Origin: Cudoniella acicularis | Lineage: Eukaryota > Ascomycota > Leotiomycetes > Helotiales > Helotiaceae | Assembly: GCA_013054445.1 (NCBI GenBank) | Contig: JAAMPI010000265.1 | Coordinates: 1 to 46,558, forward strand | Length of the DNA: 46,558 bases | Direction: 5' to 3' | Part shown: positions 13,601-24,123 of the stretch, in pieces | How the letters are laid out: every line of letters begins with the position of its first letter | Position numbering within the stretch: the stretch's first letter is position 1 | Position numbers and translations under genes: made by a program | Notes under the pieces: model-generated | What the model saw: the letters and a program-made list of their open reading frames with translations, nothing else | Database searches by the model: none | Told to the model about the DNA's origin: nothing

Positions 13601-15719
13601 AAGCATGGTCGGCAAGAAACCCAGGAGGCAAATCTGTAATTGCTCTACCGATTGTGCATGGTGGCAAGCCTCTCCTAGGTGTTCTCTATCTGGAAGGGGA
13701 GCCAGGTGCATTCACAGACCGTAACCTCACTGTCTTACAACTCCTTGTCAATCAAATTGGCATCAGCTACTCAAATGCCTTAACACTCAAGGAGGTCAAG
13801 AAAGTTTCCGCATTCAACAACTCCATGGTCGATATGCAGAAAATGGCCGTTTCGAAGGCGCAACAGGCTGAGACGAAGGCCAAGAAAGCCGAGGCGGAAG
13901 CACTTACCAGTGTAAAGCTTGCGGAAGAAGCTGCCAAAGCAAAATCTATCTTCTTGGCCAATGTGTCCCACGAGCTCCGAACTCCATTAAATGGTGTTAT
14001 CGGAAACTCCGAGCTCCTCAGAGATTGCAATTTAACCAAGGAACAGGCGGAGATGGCGGATTCTATTCGTGTTTCAGCCGATCTTCTATTGACGGTCATC
14101 AACGATATTCTCGATTTCTCCAAAATGGAAGCCGACAAGATGGAATTGTGCATCGAATCCTTCAAACCAGCCGAGATGATTCGGGAGATTGTGCGCTCGG
14201 TCTCATACAGTTATCGTGACAAGAAGAGGCTGAAGAATATCGAAATCTTACAAGATATCACGCTACCAGACCTGCTAATTTTTGGAGATCCTGTCCGCTT
14301 GCACCAAGTACTTGGGAATTTGCTAGGCAACAGCATGAAATTTACAGAGAAAGGATCCATTACCGTTGGCGCACGGTGTGATACCGAAACAAAGGAGGTT
14401 GCAACGTTAACTTTCTGGGTGAAGGACACTGGAATCGGTATTCCATCGCAACAGCTCAACAAACTATTCAAACCTTTTAGTCAAGCTGATGCAAGCACGG
14501 CTAGAAAGTACGGTGGAAGCGGTCTTGGTCTTAGCATTTGCAAGTCACTCGTCGAGTCCATGATGGGAGGAAAGATTCAACTTGAAAGTGTTGAGGGCAT
14601 CGGAACTACAGCCTGGTTTTCCGTCACATTCGAGAAGGTGCGTTCGACGTCTAATGGTGACCACCTAGATGCGCTGCAGAATGGCGCCGAACTACGACGC
14701 GATGGAATAACAAGGTCCATGCAATCCGAGCCGAAGTCGAACGCCTATTCTAATTCCTTTCAAATTCCAAAAGAGGATTTACGAATATGTATTGCGGAAG
14801 ATAATAAGATTAATCAAAAGGTAGCACGGCAATTCATGGAGAAGCTAGGCTACAAACACATTCATACCTATGATAATGGGCTAGAGGCCGTGGAGGGTCT
14901 AAGGAAGAAAGCTCAAGAGGGCGTACCCTATCATATCGTGTTGATGGATGTGCAAATGCCTGTGCTCGATGGTTACGAAGCTACAAAATTAATTCGGAAG
15001 GATTCCATTGACGCCGTTGCAGGCGTCTTGGTAATTGCGATGACTGCTTCAGCTATTCAAGGTGACCGAGAGAAGTGTTTGGAAGCTGGGATGAACGATT
15101 ATCTTGCGAAACCAGTCAGAGTAGGAGTGCTGCAAAGCAAGCTGAATCAATATCTCCAACAGGTTTGTCTGAAGTTTCTTCGTCTGATACTTATAGCTAA
15201 CCAAACCTCTAGTCAACCATTGACGTTTCAATTCTTCAAGCAGCAGCTCGTCAGGTTACCAAAAAGGTTCTGAAGGAAGCTGATGAGCTGCAGAGTCCCG
15301 AGACCGAGTCGTCTGGGACTTTGACACCGTCACCCGCTCAATCATCCACAGCGAGCGCAGCAACGGATATCAGCAGCAGCTCTTCTTTATCAATTCCAAC
15401 ACAATCCTCAGACTCAAAGCGCGGATTGGATTCTCGGAGTCCTCTAGGGTCAAACCACCAAGAGGTTTCCGGTCAAAATGGCGTTCAAAAGTCCGCTGAA
15501 GACGTCACAGTTGATACGAGCGTCGTTGACCAAGCACGCCATGCCGATGGCGAAATATCACCCAAAACTTTGCATTCCCGATCTGTTAATGACAGCAAAA
15601 ACATCAAGGCCAATAGGCGAAGGCGAGATGAATCAGAGAATTTTCCACCTTCAAAGACCAGTGATAAACCGAGGTCTATCAGTGTTGTCAGAGATTCCAG
15701 GAGTGCAGGTGCAAAATAA
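7625..15719 (+). CDS. group X-type hybrid histidine kinase (pseudokinase-ATPase-GAF-HK-REC), with one-base frame break
   Basis: Exons 7625-7746, 7795-8316, 8383-10172, 10231-10460, 10773-15162 and 15213-15719 total 7561 nt, exactly one base over a multiple of three. Dropping one A at 12735-12742 gives about 2519 aa. Order of domains: a Ser/Thr kinase-like domain (about 45-335) with HGE where HRD is expected, NFG for DFG, and the SPEQTGR signature; a P-loop ATPase (Walker A GATGLGKS near 588, Walker B-like SLDDLQFAD near 761); a helical TPR-like region (about 890-1640); GAF (about 1720-1890); HisKA with FLANVSHELRTPLN (His near 1954); HATPase (N box near 2074, DTGIGIP, GGSGLGLSI); receiver (about 2219-2345, phospho-Asp near 2280 in LMDVQMPVLDGYE, Lys in LAKPV); and a Ser-rich tail. 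Fungal relatives (S. pombe Mak2/Mak3, Candida Chk1) feed phosphate to an HPt protein and act in oxidative-stress and wall responses. Recognition is firm. Whether the allele is intact depends on the A8 run. Confidence 0.93.
10461..10772 (+). other. unusually long (312 nt) intron in the histidine kinase gene
   Basis: Donor GTGAGG at 10461; branch-like TGCTGAC at about 10752 and acceptor TTTTAG ending at 10772. Removing it joins two segments in phase 0 (…YDYKQTI / WCYSLDKIFKQF…), which reads as continuous family sequence. The four other introns of this gene are 48-66 nt. If the intron is retained, translation runs 50 codons further and stops at 10610, giving a protein of pseudokinase plus ATPase only. 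Confidence 0.75.
12735..12742 (+). other. A8 homopolymer causing a one-base frameshift in the histidine kinase
   Basis: The frame from 10773 runs into TGA at 12744 directly after eight A residues (…YLQKKN stop). With seven A residues it continues as …LQKKIEDWESVNDVNYLAW… straight into the frame that stays open to 15162. No donor or acceptor pair can remove one base here. A sequencing or assembly indel is the likeliest cause; a real null allele or polymerase slippage is possible. Confidence 0.85.
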
Positions 15720-16731
15720 GATACCCAACCCGCCTTTACACACTGGGAATTGGCACCCAGATTACGCCTCATATACCCGCAACAAGAGGAGGAATTTGGC
15801 GTTTTGGTACGAATAAAAGCTGGATCGGCGCCCCGTCTTCTTCTCTCCAGCCAGTGAAAAGAAAGAGTGATTCATTTATCGGTTTGCATTGATTGCATGG
15901 GAATACCTGTATCTTTCTATTGTACACGTTTGTACTGTACAATACATATGGGACTCCCCTTCGTCGTCTTATTTTTTTCATTAGCGAGGTGTTTCTGGCG
16001 TTTCTGGGATCCTGGATTTATTTGGGTGACTCTCTTTGTTTTGGTTTTTTACATTAATGAGTCACGATGCATAGATACACATGGGAGATGCATGCATGGT
16101 TGGCTTGTGGGGTGTGGATACCTGTATGCTTCTTATTCTTCTTTTATCTGGGGTGGATGGGACAGGATTCTTGAGGTGAGGAGGGATGAGAGGTATTAGA
16201 GTAGGATTAAAATTAGGATTAGGATTATAGGCATGGTAGGTATTATTGGATTATTGAATGAATAGATGATACCGTCTGTAACGTCTGCGTTCTCTGTGTG
16301 AGGTGACTTCTGTGAGGTGAAGTGAAGTGAGTGAGTTGATCTTGTGGTGTGAATACTGGAGTTTTCTTGGGGTTTTAGGTTTTGAAGTTGAAAGCGCTGG
16401 CATAGCTAGATCGAAAGGTTATTTTTCACCGTGAAGTAGGAGTGGGGGTGGGTTTCCTCTTGTTGGTTTGGTGTGTCTCCAGCTGTGAGTGTTTTTCCTA
16501 TGAAGTGCCTTTCAGTTTTCCTTACAAGAGTACTTGTTCCAGACTGATAGTGAATATGCTTCTCCTTATGTAAAATCCCCCCTCCTCCTAACGCTTTTCC
16601 TCGAATTTCTCGTCGCTGTCGAAGTGCGCGGACACTGGCAATATTTTAGGGGCTCTGTCGCTAAATTCTAGTGCGCAAGCCACTGAAATTTAGCGACTGC
16701 TCACTAGATTTATAGCACCACAAGAGAAGAA
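15720..16731. other. 3' flank of the histidine kinase; no gene seen
   Basis: This is probable 3' UTR followed by low-complexity AT/GT-rich DNA. ATTGTAC at 15919 faces GTACAAT near 15937 (a 7-bp perfect inverted repeat that could fold in the 3' UTR). 16196-16232 contains degenerate TTAGGATTAGG repeats, and 16300-16340 contains repeated GTGAGGTGAAGTGA. No coding signal is seen. Confidence 0.55.
16657..16697. repeat. 17-bp inverted repeat (hairpin)
   Basis: GTCGCTAAATTCTAGTG (16657-16673) faces CACTGAAATTTAGCGAC (16681-16697) across a 7-nt loop. The arms pair at 15 of 17 positions. It lies just left of the tandem array. It could be a MITE remnant or the stem of a small-RNA precursor. Confidence 0.7.
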
Positions 16732-17311
16732 TTTTGAAGTGCTTAACGCTGCTTTAGAAATCGAATTTAACTGTCACAGCAGCAGGGGGAAAATAAGAAA
16801 CACGGTCGTAAAGTTGAAAATGGATCTAGCAATCGTGGTATTCAGGATAGGCTGTGGAGTCATTTTTACGACGTCAATTCGTAAAAGTCGTAGTAATCAC
16901 TTTAAAAGTTTAAAATGACAGCAAATAATATATTTATATCTTTGGCTCTAACTGCATTTTAGGATACGAAGAGTTTGGTTGACTGAGTTTGAAAATGCCA
17001 AGTGTGTATAGTATTGCTAAATTTTCAAAGTGAATCCGAAGCACTTGACTTTTTAGTGTATAAGCTCTAGGAAAGATAGACTAGATTTTTAAGAGCGTTC
17101 GAGGGAGATACTATATAAACTATCATTCTATTTTCAAAACAGAAGAACGGCAAGAGAAAATCTGCAGCTACTATAAAAGGTTTATGAGTTGCGAGCGAAA
17201 ATGCAAGTCTACCCTACTTGTGCGGTATTCGCTTTCCGTGATATGTGTAGTTACAGCCAAGAAATAAATATATGCCAACGGTGTATAAAGAGATAAATTT
17301 TACTATGTTTT

Positions 17312-17376
17312 GAAGTCTTGTTGTTGTCAAGTAAGATTTCACTATCAAATATATTATTGTGTTTTCTGTCAAGTCC
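17312..17376 (+). repeat. array unit A core
   Basis: TTTTGAAGTC precedes TTGTTGTTGTCAAGTAAG and TTTCACTATCAAAT; a second CTGTCAAG lies at about 17366. The TATA-like box of the unit (TATAAA) is at 17591. This is the least altered copy of the core's left half. Confidence 0.7.
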
Positions 17377-17920
17377 ACTGTCTGCGCGTCGTCACTTGCA
17401 GCGACGGCATTTGCATTAAAGACCTCGTCCAATCTCGAATATTTGCGATATTTTTTTCAGAGTAATAGTGAATAGATCAACTTGTCTCTGCCTTTCATCA
17501 CGTATTAAACTTTAGTCTTAAAGAATCATATACCAGATATCTTAGAGATGGAGAGTTATCTGAAGGCAGAAAGCATGTGCTATGTATGTCTATAAAGTGG
17601 GTCTCTAATAAGCCTTGGATTGAGTACTTTGTCCCTGTGAATAATTCACCGTTTCGGATTCACCTTTTCCTATCGAGCGATATAGCGTTTCAACTTGGTA
17701 GGAAAGCAGATCTATTTAAGGCCCGATCAGAGGAGGAAGAACTAGTGGAAACTCAACCAGGAAGACGATCCATGTCCATGGAAAGACGACCTATTCGCTC
17801 TGGGAGAGTAGAGTAGACCGACCAAGTGCTAGCAGAGAACCTGTTTTACAAGTCGATGATACTTCGCGGTTATGGTGGTAAATTCCTTTACTTCTTGAGG
17901 TTTTGGACCTGTTTGAAACT

Positions 17921-17987
17921 CGTAGTATTGTTGCTGTCAAGTAAACTTTCTTGTCATCGTGTGAAATTCATTCTGGGCGCTGTCATT
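17921..17987 (+). repeat. array unit B core
   Basis: TTGTTGCTGTCAAGTAAAC starts at about 17928 and a second CGCTGTCATTTC at about 17978. AAATTCAAAATAAATG follows at about 18019. The TATA-like element is weak (TTATAG at 18214). Confidence 0.65.
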
Positions 17988-18621
17988 TCTTGATATCATA
18001 CCCGTCTCGAACTTCAGAAATTCAAAATAAATGTGCATTTAAAGTAGGCTATAGTAGGTCCCAAATTTCCCAGCCTTACAATAACTGCTCAACCTTTAGG
18101 TCACCGGCCTTGGAGCTCTGTATATAGGACCGCAGAAGCGAGGTCCACTTTAGCGGTGCAGATTTCCATCTGCCTTTAGTGATTAAGCGTTAATACTGGG
18201 GGCTTTCTTCGTCTTATAGAAGAGTAACCTATGTATCTTGGGAATTCTTAACCTATAGAAAATCATTAAGTACGTCCACCTTTTGAATATTTCAAGAAAT
18301 CAAGTTCATCTCTCTACTTCTTCCAGAAAAGTATTTTATTACACTTTCCCGAAATGCTTTTCCCATTTCATGCTCGAAACCTCAACTCCCCTTTTCTTAA
18401 ATATAAAAAGTCCAGTTGCTTTGTATCTTAAAACAGCATCAAGTGGAAATTCCAAACCCCACTTCAGTGATGAGTTCTTTGGAACGTCATGAGTTGGGCG
18501 TCTTCCGAGAATGCTTTCTGTTTCCGTATATAAACTAAATTTTGTCGTCTTGTGTAGATATTCTGAGAGAGGATGTACGAGATTAATTGTTAAAGTGAAG
18601 GAGAGAACATTATCGAAAGTA

Positions 18622-18695
18622 TTGAAATTTAAGTCTTGTTGTTAAGTGAAATTTCACTCCCAATTTTGTAGGAACTTTTGCTGTCAACTCAATGC
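18622..18695 (+). repeat. array unit C core
   Basis: ATTGAAATTTAAGTC precedes TTGTTGTTAAGTGAA and TTTCACTC; TTGCTGTCAACTC follows at about 18678. The C-rich tail is at 18706-18735 and the TATA-like box (TATATATAC) at 18919. Confidence 0.68.
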
Positions 18696-19360
18696 ATCAC
18701 GTCCCGACCCTACACTTTCACAACCCCCGCATCAAATACCGATATCATTCATCCGCCGCTCGCTCGATGTTCTCCCGCTCAGTTTCACCTGTTCAAAAAA
18801 GTCGACGCAGATGCGCTCGACCCTTCCTGGCTCTCCCAAGCTTCGCTACTAACATTATTTCGTTTTCCATCGCTCTTTTTGATGCACAGCGAGTAGAAAC
18901 ACAAGATAGAATAGCAGATATATATACTCTCCCTGAACGTAGGAGAATAGAAGAGGAAGGTGAGCACATGAGTGAGTTTGAGTGGTGTAATAAAAACTGC
19001 AGTATGAGATATGACATGCTAAACTATCCAGAACATGCCTAAAATCTTAAAAACGAGCTTGGATTCATCTACGAAAAGAGAACCACAAAAAATCCAGAGT
19101 TCTCTTAGAGAACATTAGGATGCCAAAGAAAGAATACTTTTTTTTGCTACTTAAGAAGATCATCCCGTTTTTGGATCAAGGAGATGTCAATAACGATAAG
19201 AAGAATGAAGGAAAACCACCCCCAGAGACTGGCTGGAGAAATGATTGGCGGCAAAGCCTCGATATGGCATGTCGCTGCAGCCTGATTTGAAGAATGTCTT
19301 TCCTATAAGAATGATGTTTCTAAGGCTAGTTGGAGAGCCTACCTCGAGTCTCGAGTTTAG

Positions 19361-19425
19361 CCCTTGCTGTTGCTGTCAAGCAGACTTCACTGTCAAATAC
19401 ACATATTTGGCTGCTGTCAAACTAC
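19361..19425 (+). repeat. array unit D core
   Basis: CTTGCTGTTGCTGTCAAG is followed by ACTTCACTGTCAAAT and GCTGCTGTCAAACT. The C-rich tail runs from about 19438 to 19540, AAAATTCAAAATTCAAAAG is at about 19553, and TATATAGG at 19659. Confidence 0.72.
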
Positions 19426-20163
19426 CAGCTTCTGTTTACCCCCGCTTTATACCCCACTACTTCACCCTCTCCGCATCAACAGCCGCTTTTCTTCAGTTCC
19501 TTTACCCCTACCTTCACCTCTATTTTTTCCTATCACCCTATTCACTCTACCGAAAATTCAAAATTCAAAAGCTGACACCGTGGCACCAACGCTTGAGCCT
19601 TTTCGATTGCTTTCCAGTCGCGCACATGGGTTGGAAATGAGAGGTAAAGGGGTGGAAATATATAGGTTGTTTTGATAAGAGAAGGTGAATGCATGTGAAT
19701 TGTAATAAGGTATGAATTCTTGAATAAATTAGTTAGGATACCTATTTCTTTAGTTCAGGGAATATAAGATCTCAAAACTTAAAAAATAACTCACCTCTTA
19801 CCCCTCCTCACCCCTCACAGTCCCCAGAAACCAGTTCCAAATCACGTACACACAACTAAAAAAAAACTACAAAACACTTAAAAAGCATCCTTCCGTAAAT
19901 AATCACCGAAGAAATATAGTTTTTAAGTTTCTTCTGGCCCGTTGTTTAATTTCTATATATCATATTCCGTCTAGACTCTTGATGAAGAAGAACAGCGAAA
20001 TGCAACGCGAATACACAGCGACCCTATTCGGATAGATAGGCAGAGTTTGAGGTCTTAATTCTTGGGATAATAAGGGGTGAGGGAGTGGCAGAAGGAGTCT
20101 TCAGTGGTGGGTGTGAGGTGAGAATAGAACACGCTTAGAATAGAAACAAGAATGGTATTGAAA

Positions 20164-20240
20164 TCTGAATTCCTTGTCGCTGTCAAATCGAACTTTGCTG
20201 TTAAAAGCATGTTTCAAAGTTGCTGTCACCCCCCGTTTCA
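20164..20240 (+). repeat. array unit E core
   Basis: CTTGTCGCTGTCAAATCG, then TTGCTGTTAAAAG and TTGCTGTCACCCCC. The C-rich tail is TTTCACCTCACGTCACG, and the TATA-like box TATAAATACC is at 20462. An ATTGAAATCTG element stands left of the core, as in unit C. Confidence 0.68.
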
Positions 20241-20898
20241 CCTCACGTCACGTCTTGAGAAGTTTGGCCAAAGCATATGTAAGATTACTTGATATCAAAT
20301 CCGCTATTTTCCATCTTTACAAAATTCCGATTTCACCCGGCCTTTAAGCTTCTTTACACAATCTTATTTGTTTCGAGAATTGACACGGAAACACTGTTTT
20401 GATATCCCAGTATTCTCGTTTCTGAACTGTATAGAGCAAAAGCAATTGGCGGAGAGGTGGGTATAAATACCTGTACCCTATTCTTTTATCGAGTCAATCG
20501 TTGGAGAGGCCCAATAGGAAGAGAGGAGAGGAAGTGGGAAGGCACCAAGTGGTTTGAAATAAAATCCAGCCACATGAAAATAAAAAATAAAAACCAAAGA
20601 AGAATGAATCCATACTCCCTCCCCCTTTAAAAACCCAGTCACGAATAACAATAAATAAACATCTCAAACTCAACAAATAACATAATCGTCCTAACCAGCA
20701 ATAAAAATTACAATCACGAATTTAAATTCGGAGCCCTCGTGTCCTTCATACATTTAGCCAGGTTGATAAGTTGGTTAAGCTGAAGGAAACATTCGATAAC
20801 GGGTAGTAAGGGATTGAGTATTTTGTATTTTTAAGAGCGATGGGATATATATAGGAGGTTAGAGTAGAAGCGAAGACGCTGTTAGTGTTTCTAGGTTG

Positions 20899-20960
20899 AG
20901 GCTTTGTTGCTGCTGTTGTTGTCAACTAAGCACCTGCTGCCGACTAACCCCGCACTATCA
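20899..20960 (+). repeat. array unit F core
   Basis: TTTGTTGCTGCTGTTG is followed by TTGTCAACTAAG and CCTGCTGCCGAC. The C-rich tail is CCCCGCACTATCAAG to about 21060, TTTTCAAAATTCATC is at about 21074, and TATATATT at 21196. Confidence 0.68.
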
Positions 20961-21602
20961 AGTCCCCTCCTCACTTCACAGTTCTTACCCCTCACATATC
21001 ACCGCATACATAGCAAAATACTACCCCCTCCAGCCACCCCTTCTCTCCTCACTCAATCACTAACGCCTTCTCCTTTTCAAAATTCATCTCTTTTAAAAAC
21101 AAGAATGACTGGCTGCCAAAGCACCAGTGTCTCTCTCCAAAGTCCGCTTTCGTGGGCAGTGTACGGATTAGAAACAAGCATGTGAGGGGTGGGCATATAT
21201 ATTATTGCAGATGGAAAAAGGACAATTCTTAATTCTATTCCTAAATGCCGCTCTTAATTCTACATTAATATAGCACCTCACCTCACATCTGCAACGTGAC
21301 TCACTCCCCAAAGCGGAAAAAAATAAAGAATCAATGACGTAAGGTATCTATTTCTATCACTGTCACACCCCCTAACCACCAACTCACCTACTATCCTTTA
21401 AATACCCCCTGCCTCTCTCTCCTACTCTTCCCTCAATAACCCAAAGTGCCCGCCATGTGCTGAAAATTCATCGCTGGGACTTCTCTGTTCTTCCAGGGGT
21501 ACTTCAACAAATCATAATGTGATATGTATAGAATAGTGGGTGAAATACGTTTCCCGATTTAGATAGCCAATTGAGAGTTGATAATTTCTGGGTATAGATG
21601 AT

Positions 21603-21680
21603 CTTGAAGAATTGTTGGTTGCTGTTACTGTCGCTGCAGCTGTTGTTCTCATCAACACATCGTGCTGTCAACCCTCCTTC
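21603..21680 (+). repeat. array unit G core
   Basis: GGTTGCTGTTACTGTCGCTG, then TGTTGTTCTCATCAAC and GTGCTGTCAACCCTCC with a C-rich tail. The TATA-like element is a (TA)n tract at 21897-21911. An AAATAAAG simple repeat lies between them at about 21789-21815. Confidence 0.62.
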
Positions 21681-21915
21681 CTCGTTACCAGCTCACCTAA
21701 ATTTCAAGACTTTACCTCACTGCCCGGCACCACTTTCGCTAGTACATCTTTCCTACCACAATCAACCTTCTAATACACACACAACAAAGAAATAAAGAAA
21801 TAAAGAAAGAAGAAACCTTGAGGATTCTCCTTGAGGCGTGGAAAGGATATATCCACTATGACCTGTTGTGACCATACTAATAATAGGATAGAGTTGTATA
21901 TATATATATATAGAC

Positions 21916-22870
21916 ACAGTAGTCAGGAAAGCGATCATACGTACCTTATACACTCGAAGAATTGCATCAACTCTGCAACTCAAAGTAATCTCTCGTCATA
22001 AGGAAAGAAAACAATGTTGCAGTGTACAAGGCACTTCTAAGTGACTTAACTTTCTAAGAATCTGTTTGCTGAACACTTGATCGGGGGGGGGTTGGTATAT
22101 ACGAGCCAAATTTGACGGGCGAGGGAATCGCAGGGCTGAGTTGGAAATATGTCATGTTGACAACTTGTTTATGAATCATAATCAAGGTTTAAATAGCAAT
22201 CAACAAAAAGAAGGCAAGTCAAAGAATCAAACAGGAACATAAACTTCCAAGTCACCTTAGACTTAAGAGTAAAATTCGCTACAAAACTATAATCCTTTCT
22301 CAACAATGCTCTCTCATTTCTGCTTATTCCCTCCTATCATTCTTTCGCCCCCATCCCAATTCATGAAATCTGCAAACCCCGCATCTTCAACCCCCAGGCC
22401 CAAACCCCGCATCAGCGGCCCCCTTCCTGAGGCTCCCTCTTCATCGTAGGATTCACATCCCCAACCACACCTCGTATTTCCACACCAATCCCTTCTTTCC
22501 AAGCCAAAAACCCGACTGACCCGACTTGGCGGAAAATAAAAAGTAAATACGAGTTCGTTGCACATCGCATTTTCACGTACACGCTTCAATAATTCTGATT
22601 GGCGCATGCGTATGTGTGTGTTTGTGTGCGCGGGCGCACAATGCGCCAAGTTTGCCCAACAGATATACTGTACCGGTTACTAAGTAGATCATTGGTTGTT
22701 GGTGGTTTGTTATTACTTAGTTGGTTGCGTGGCTAAATTCAAAAGATGAAAATTATGCCTTTTTTGATAGAGAGAAAGGGAGGGCTCTGGCAGCTGCAGG
22801 TCATATTTTTCTGTAGTGAAATATTTTACAAAATGAAGAATATATATGAGAAGGAAAGAAGAAGTTAGAT
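21916..22870. other. intergenic; no gene seen
   Basis: This contains a G10 run at about 22083, a C-rich block with two CCCCGCATC copies at 22375-22412 that could be the tail of an eighth, badly eroded array unit, and a GTGTGTGTTTGTGTGCGCG tract at 22614-22634. Open frames on either strand show no recognisable protein. Confidence 0.5.
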
Positions 22871-22919
22871 AAATATTTGAAAATTTGACGAGAAAGGAAC
22901 GCTTGTTTTACAAGAGTAA
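22871..22919. repeat. direct repeat, left copy
   Basis: This runs from AAATATTTGAAAATTTGACG to AAGGAACGCTTGTTTT and GAGTAA. It matches the right copy at 24071-24123 almost base for base, apart from a 4-nt GAGA indel and a few substitutions. The two copies start exactly 1200 bp apart in the same orientation and bracket the broken reading frame between them. Confidence 0.88.
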
Positions 22920-22929
22920 GAATACTAAT

Positions 22930-24070
22930 TTTCCCCCCACCATTTCCTGGTGCTGGACCCTGCGAGTTGGATGACCGCATAGTGTTATTCATGGCACTGA
23001 AGCTTCGAGCAGCTGCTTGATGTTGTAATTGTTGAAACTGTGGCTTGTGTGGCAAGGCTTGGTTTTCTCTATCCAGTTGCCCGTGATTGGGATTGAAAGG
23101 ATATCGGCCCTCGCGAGATGGCTGATCATCGTATTCTTGTCTAGGCGTGCCATAGAAACCAGATTGGGGATATCTACTCCGTGAGGTTGATTCATATCCA
23201 GCTCTATCTTGATAAGGCAGCTCGTCGTCATCGGACTGTCTTGTGTTCTGGGTCTCGTAGCGATCGCGATATTCCCTATCATCAGGGTATGCCTACATCT
23301 ATGAGTATATAAAAACCAGATATTAGAAAGACAGACACATACATCTGCCGTTGGCCGCTGTTGGTTTCTCCGGCTTTGGGACTGATGAAGGCGGTTGACC
23401 TTAGAAAGTCGATTTCTATCTATCCTGATGACACCAACAAGACAGTAACTGGACGAAAAGGAGTCTGGCGTATAATGCTACCTGGTGTGAATCCTCTGTG
23501 ATAGTGGAACGGATGTTAGAAGATGACGAGATCCGGACGGTGAACTTCCAAATGACAGCTAATATATAGGAACTTCAGGCTGGCCTTAGCAGTAGTCTGT
23601 CCCTTGACCCACTTGTTTTGGCGTAAGGGTGTTTCGAGTGAAGATTCAGGATCCCGCTTCTTAAACATCTTCACGTTTTTGACTAATATATAAATCCACC
23701 TATCGAGTATATCATGGCGCCACCAGTCGGGAATCTCCAATGGATCATCAGCATCATCTAATTTCTCCTTCTTTAGCCATGGGTGTTTTGCGATGGCATC
23801 GCAGAGAAAGGCCCATGTCCGTTTCTTTGCCCAGCAGTCCCACTTCATCGTATAGTACAGCAAGTCATGTGCAGAATTGCCTATTAGATTCCGTAGATCG
23901 TTTTCTGCGCGGACATAATCGCTCTGATTGATCTAAAAGCCTCTTAACATCGTATCCTTCGTGCAGAACCTGAAAGCCTTGCCGTCATTTTCGCACCAAA
24001 TGATGCCTGGCTTCTCAGCGTTCTCTCTACCACCTGGTATCTTATTCTGTGGATCCCTGGATTGTTGATT
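22930..24070 (-). pseudogene. broken unrecognised gene between direct repeats
   Basis: The best frame on the minus strand reads from about 24076 to 23516. It has protein-like composition (…GIIWCENDGKAFRFCTKD…, then …KWDCWAKKRTWAFLCDAIAK…, …PDWWRHDILDRWIYILVKNV…). It carries an in-frame TAG at 23933-23935 between two well-composed segments and a TAA at 24077-24079 just upstream, in the repeat. A second segment lies at about 23298-22940 (…AYPDDREYRDRYETQ… to …QFQQLQHQAAARSF…), Tyr/Arg/Gln-rich and low-complexity. Possible GTATGT…ATAG and GTAGCA…CAG introns separate the parts, but the phases do not join cleanly. I do not recognise the family. The stops and phase breaks suggest a decayed gene or the cargo of a small mobile or duplicated unit. 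A real gene with missed introns remains possible. Confidence 0.45.
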
Positions 24071-24123
24071 AAATATTTAAAAATTTGACGAGAGAGAAAG
24101 GAACGCTTGTTTTGCTAGAGTAA
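24071..24123. repeat. direct repeat, right copy
   Basis: This is the second copy of the sequence at 22871-22919. It runs from AAATATTTAAAAATTTGACG through GAGAGAAAGGAACGCTTG to TAGAGTAA. It may be a terminal direct repeat of a small element or the footprint of a local duplication. Confidence 0.88.

Larger units (their letters stand above)
16732..21915 (+). repeat. diverged tandem array of at least seven ~0.6-0.8 kb units
   Basis: Seven positions carry the same ordered set of elements: a core built on TTGTTGCTGTCAAGTAA followed by TTTCACTGTCAAAT and a second CTGTCAA; a C-rich tail of CCCCGC/TTCACC type; in most units an AAATTCAAAA-type block; then a TATA-like box. The GTCAA-equivalent cores fall at about 17326, 17936, 18640, 19375, 20182, 20921 and 21624 (spacings 610, 704, 735, 807, 739, 703). 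The TATA-like boxes lie 265-284 nt further on in every unit. A weaker candidate unit begins near 16732. Units are heavily diverged, with only blocks conserved. The short open frames inside them (18692-19042, 19364-19675, 20904-21185) are not conserved between units and are not annotated as genes. What the array is remains unknown. Confidence 0.7.

Noticed and set aside
16196..16232. TTAGGATTAGG repeats resembling telomere
   Set aside because: Only two or three degenerate units (TTAGGA, not TTAGGG) inside unique DNA; not a telomere or convincing interstitial tract.
18692..21185. Short Leu/Pro/Ser-rich frames in the array (18692-19042, 19364-19675, 20904-21185) as a family of small secreted proteins
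   Set aside because: The frames sit in different phases relative to the shared core, and their translations do not align with each other; they arise from CT-rich tails.
17312..21680. CRISPR-like spaced repeats
   Set aside because: The organism is eukaryotic, units are 600-800 nt apart and degenerate, and no leader or cas genes exist.
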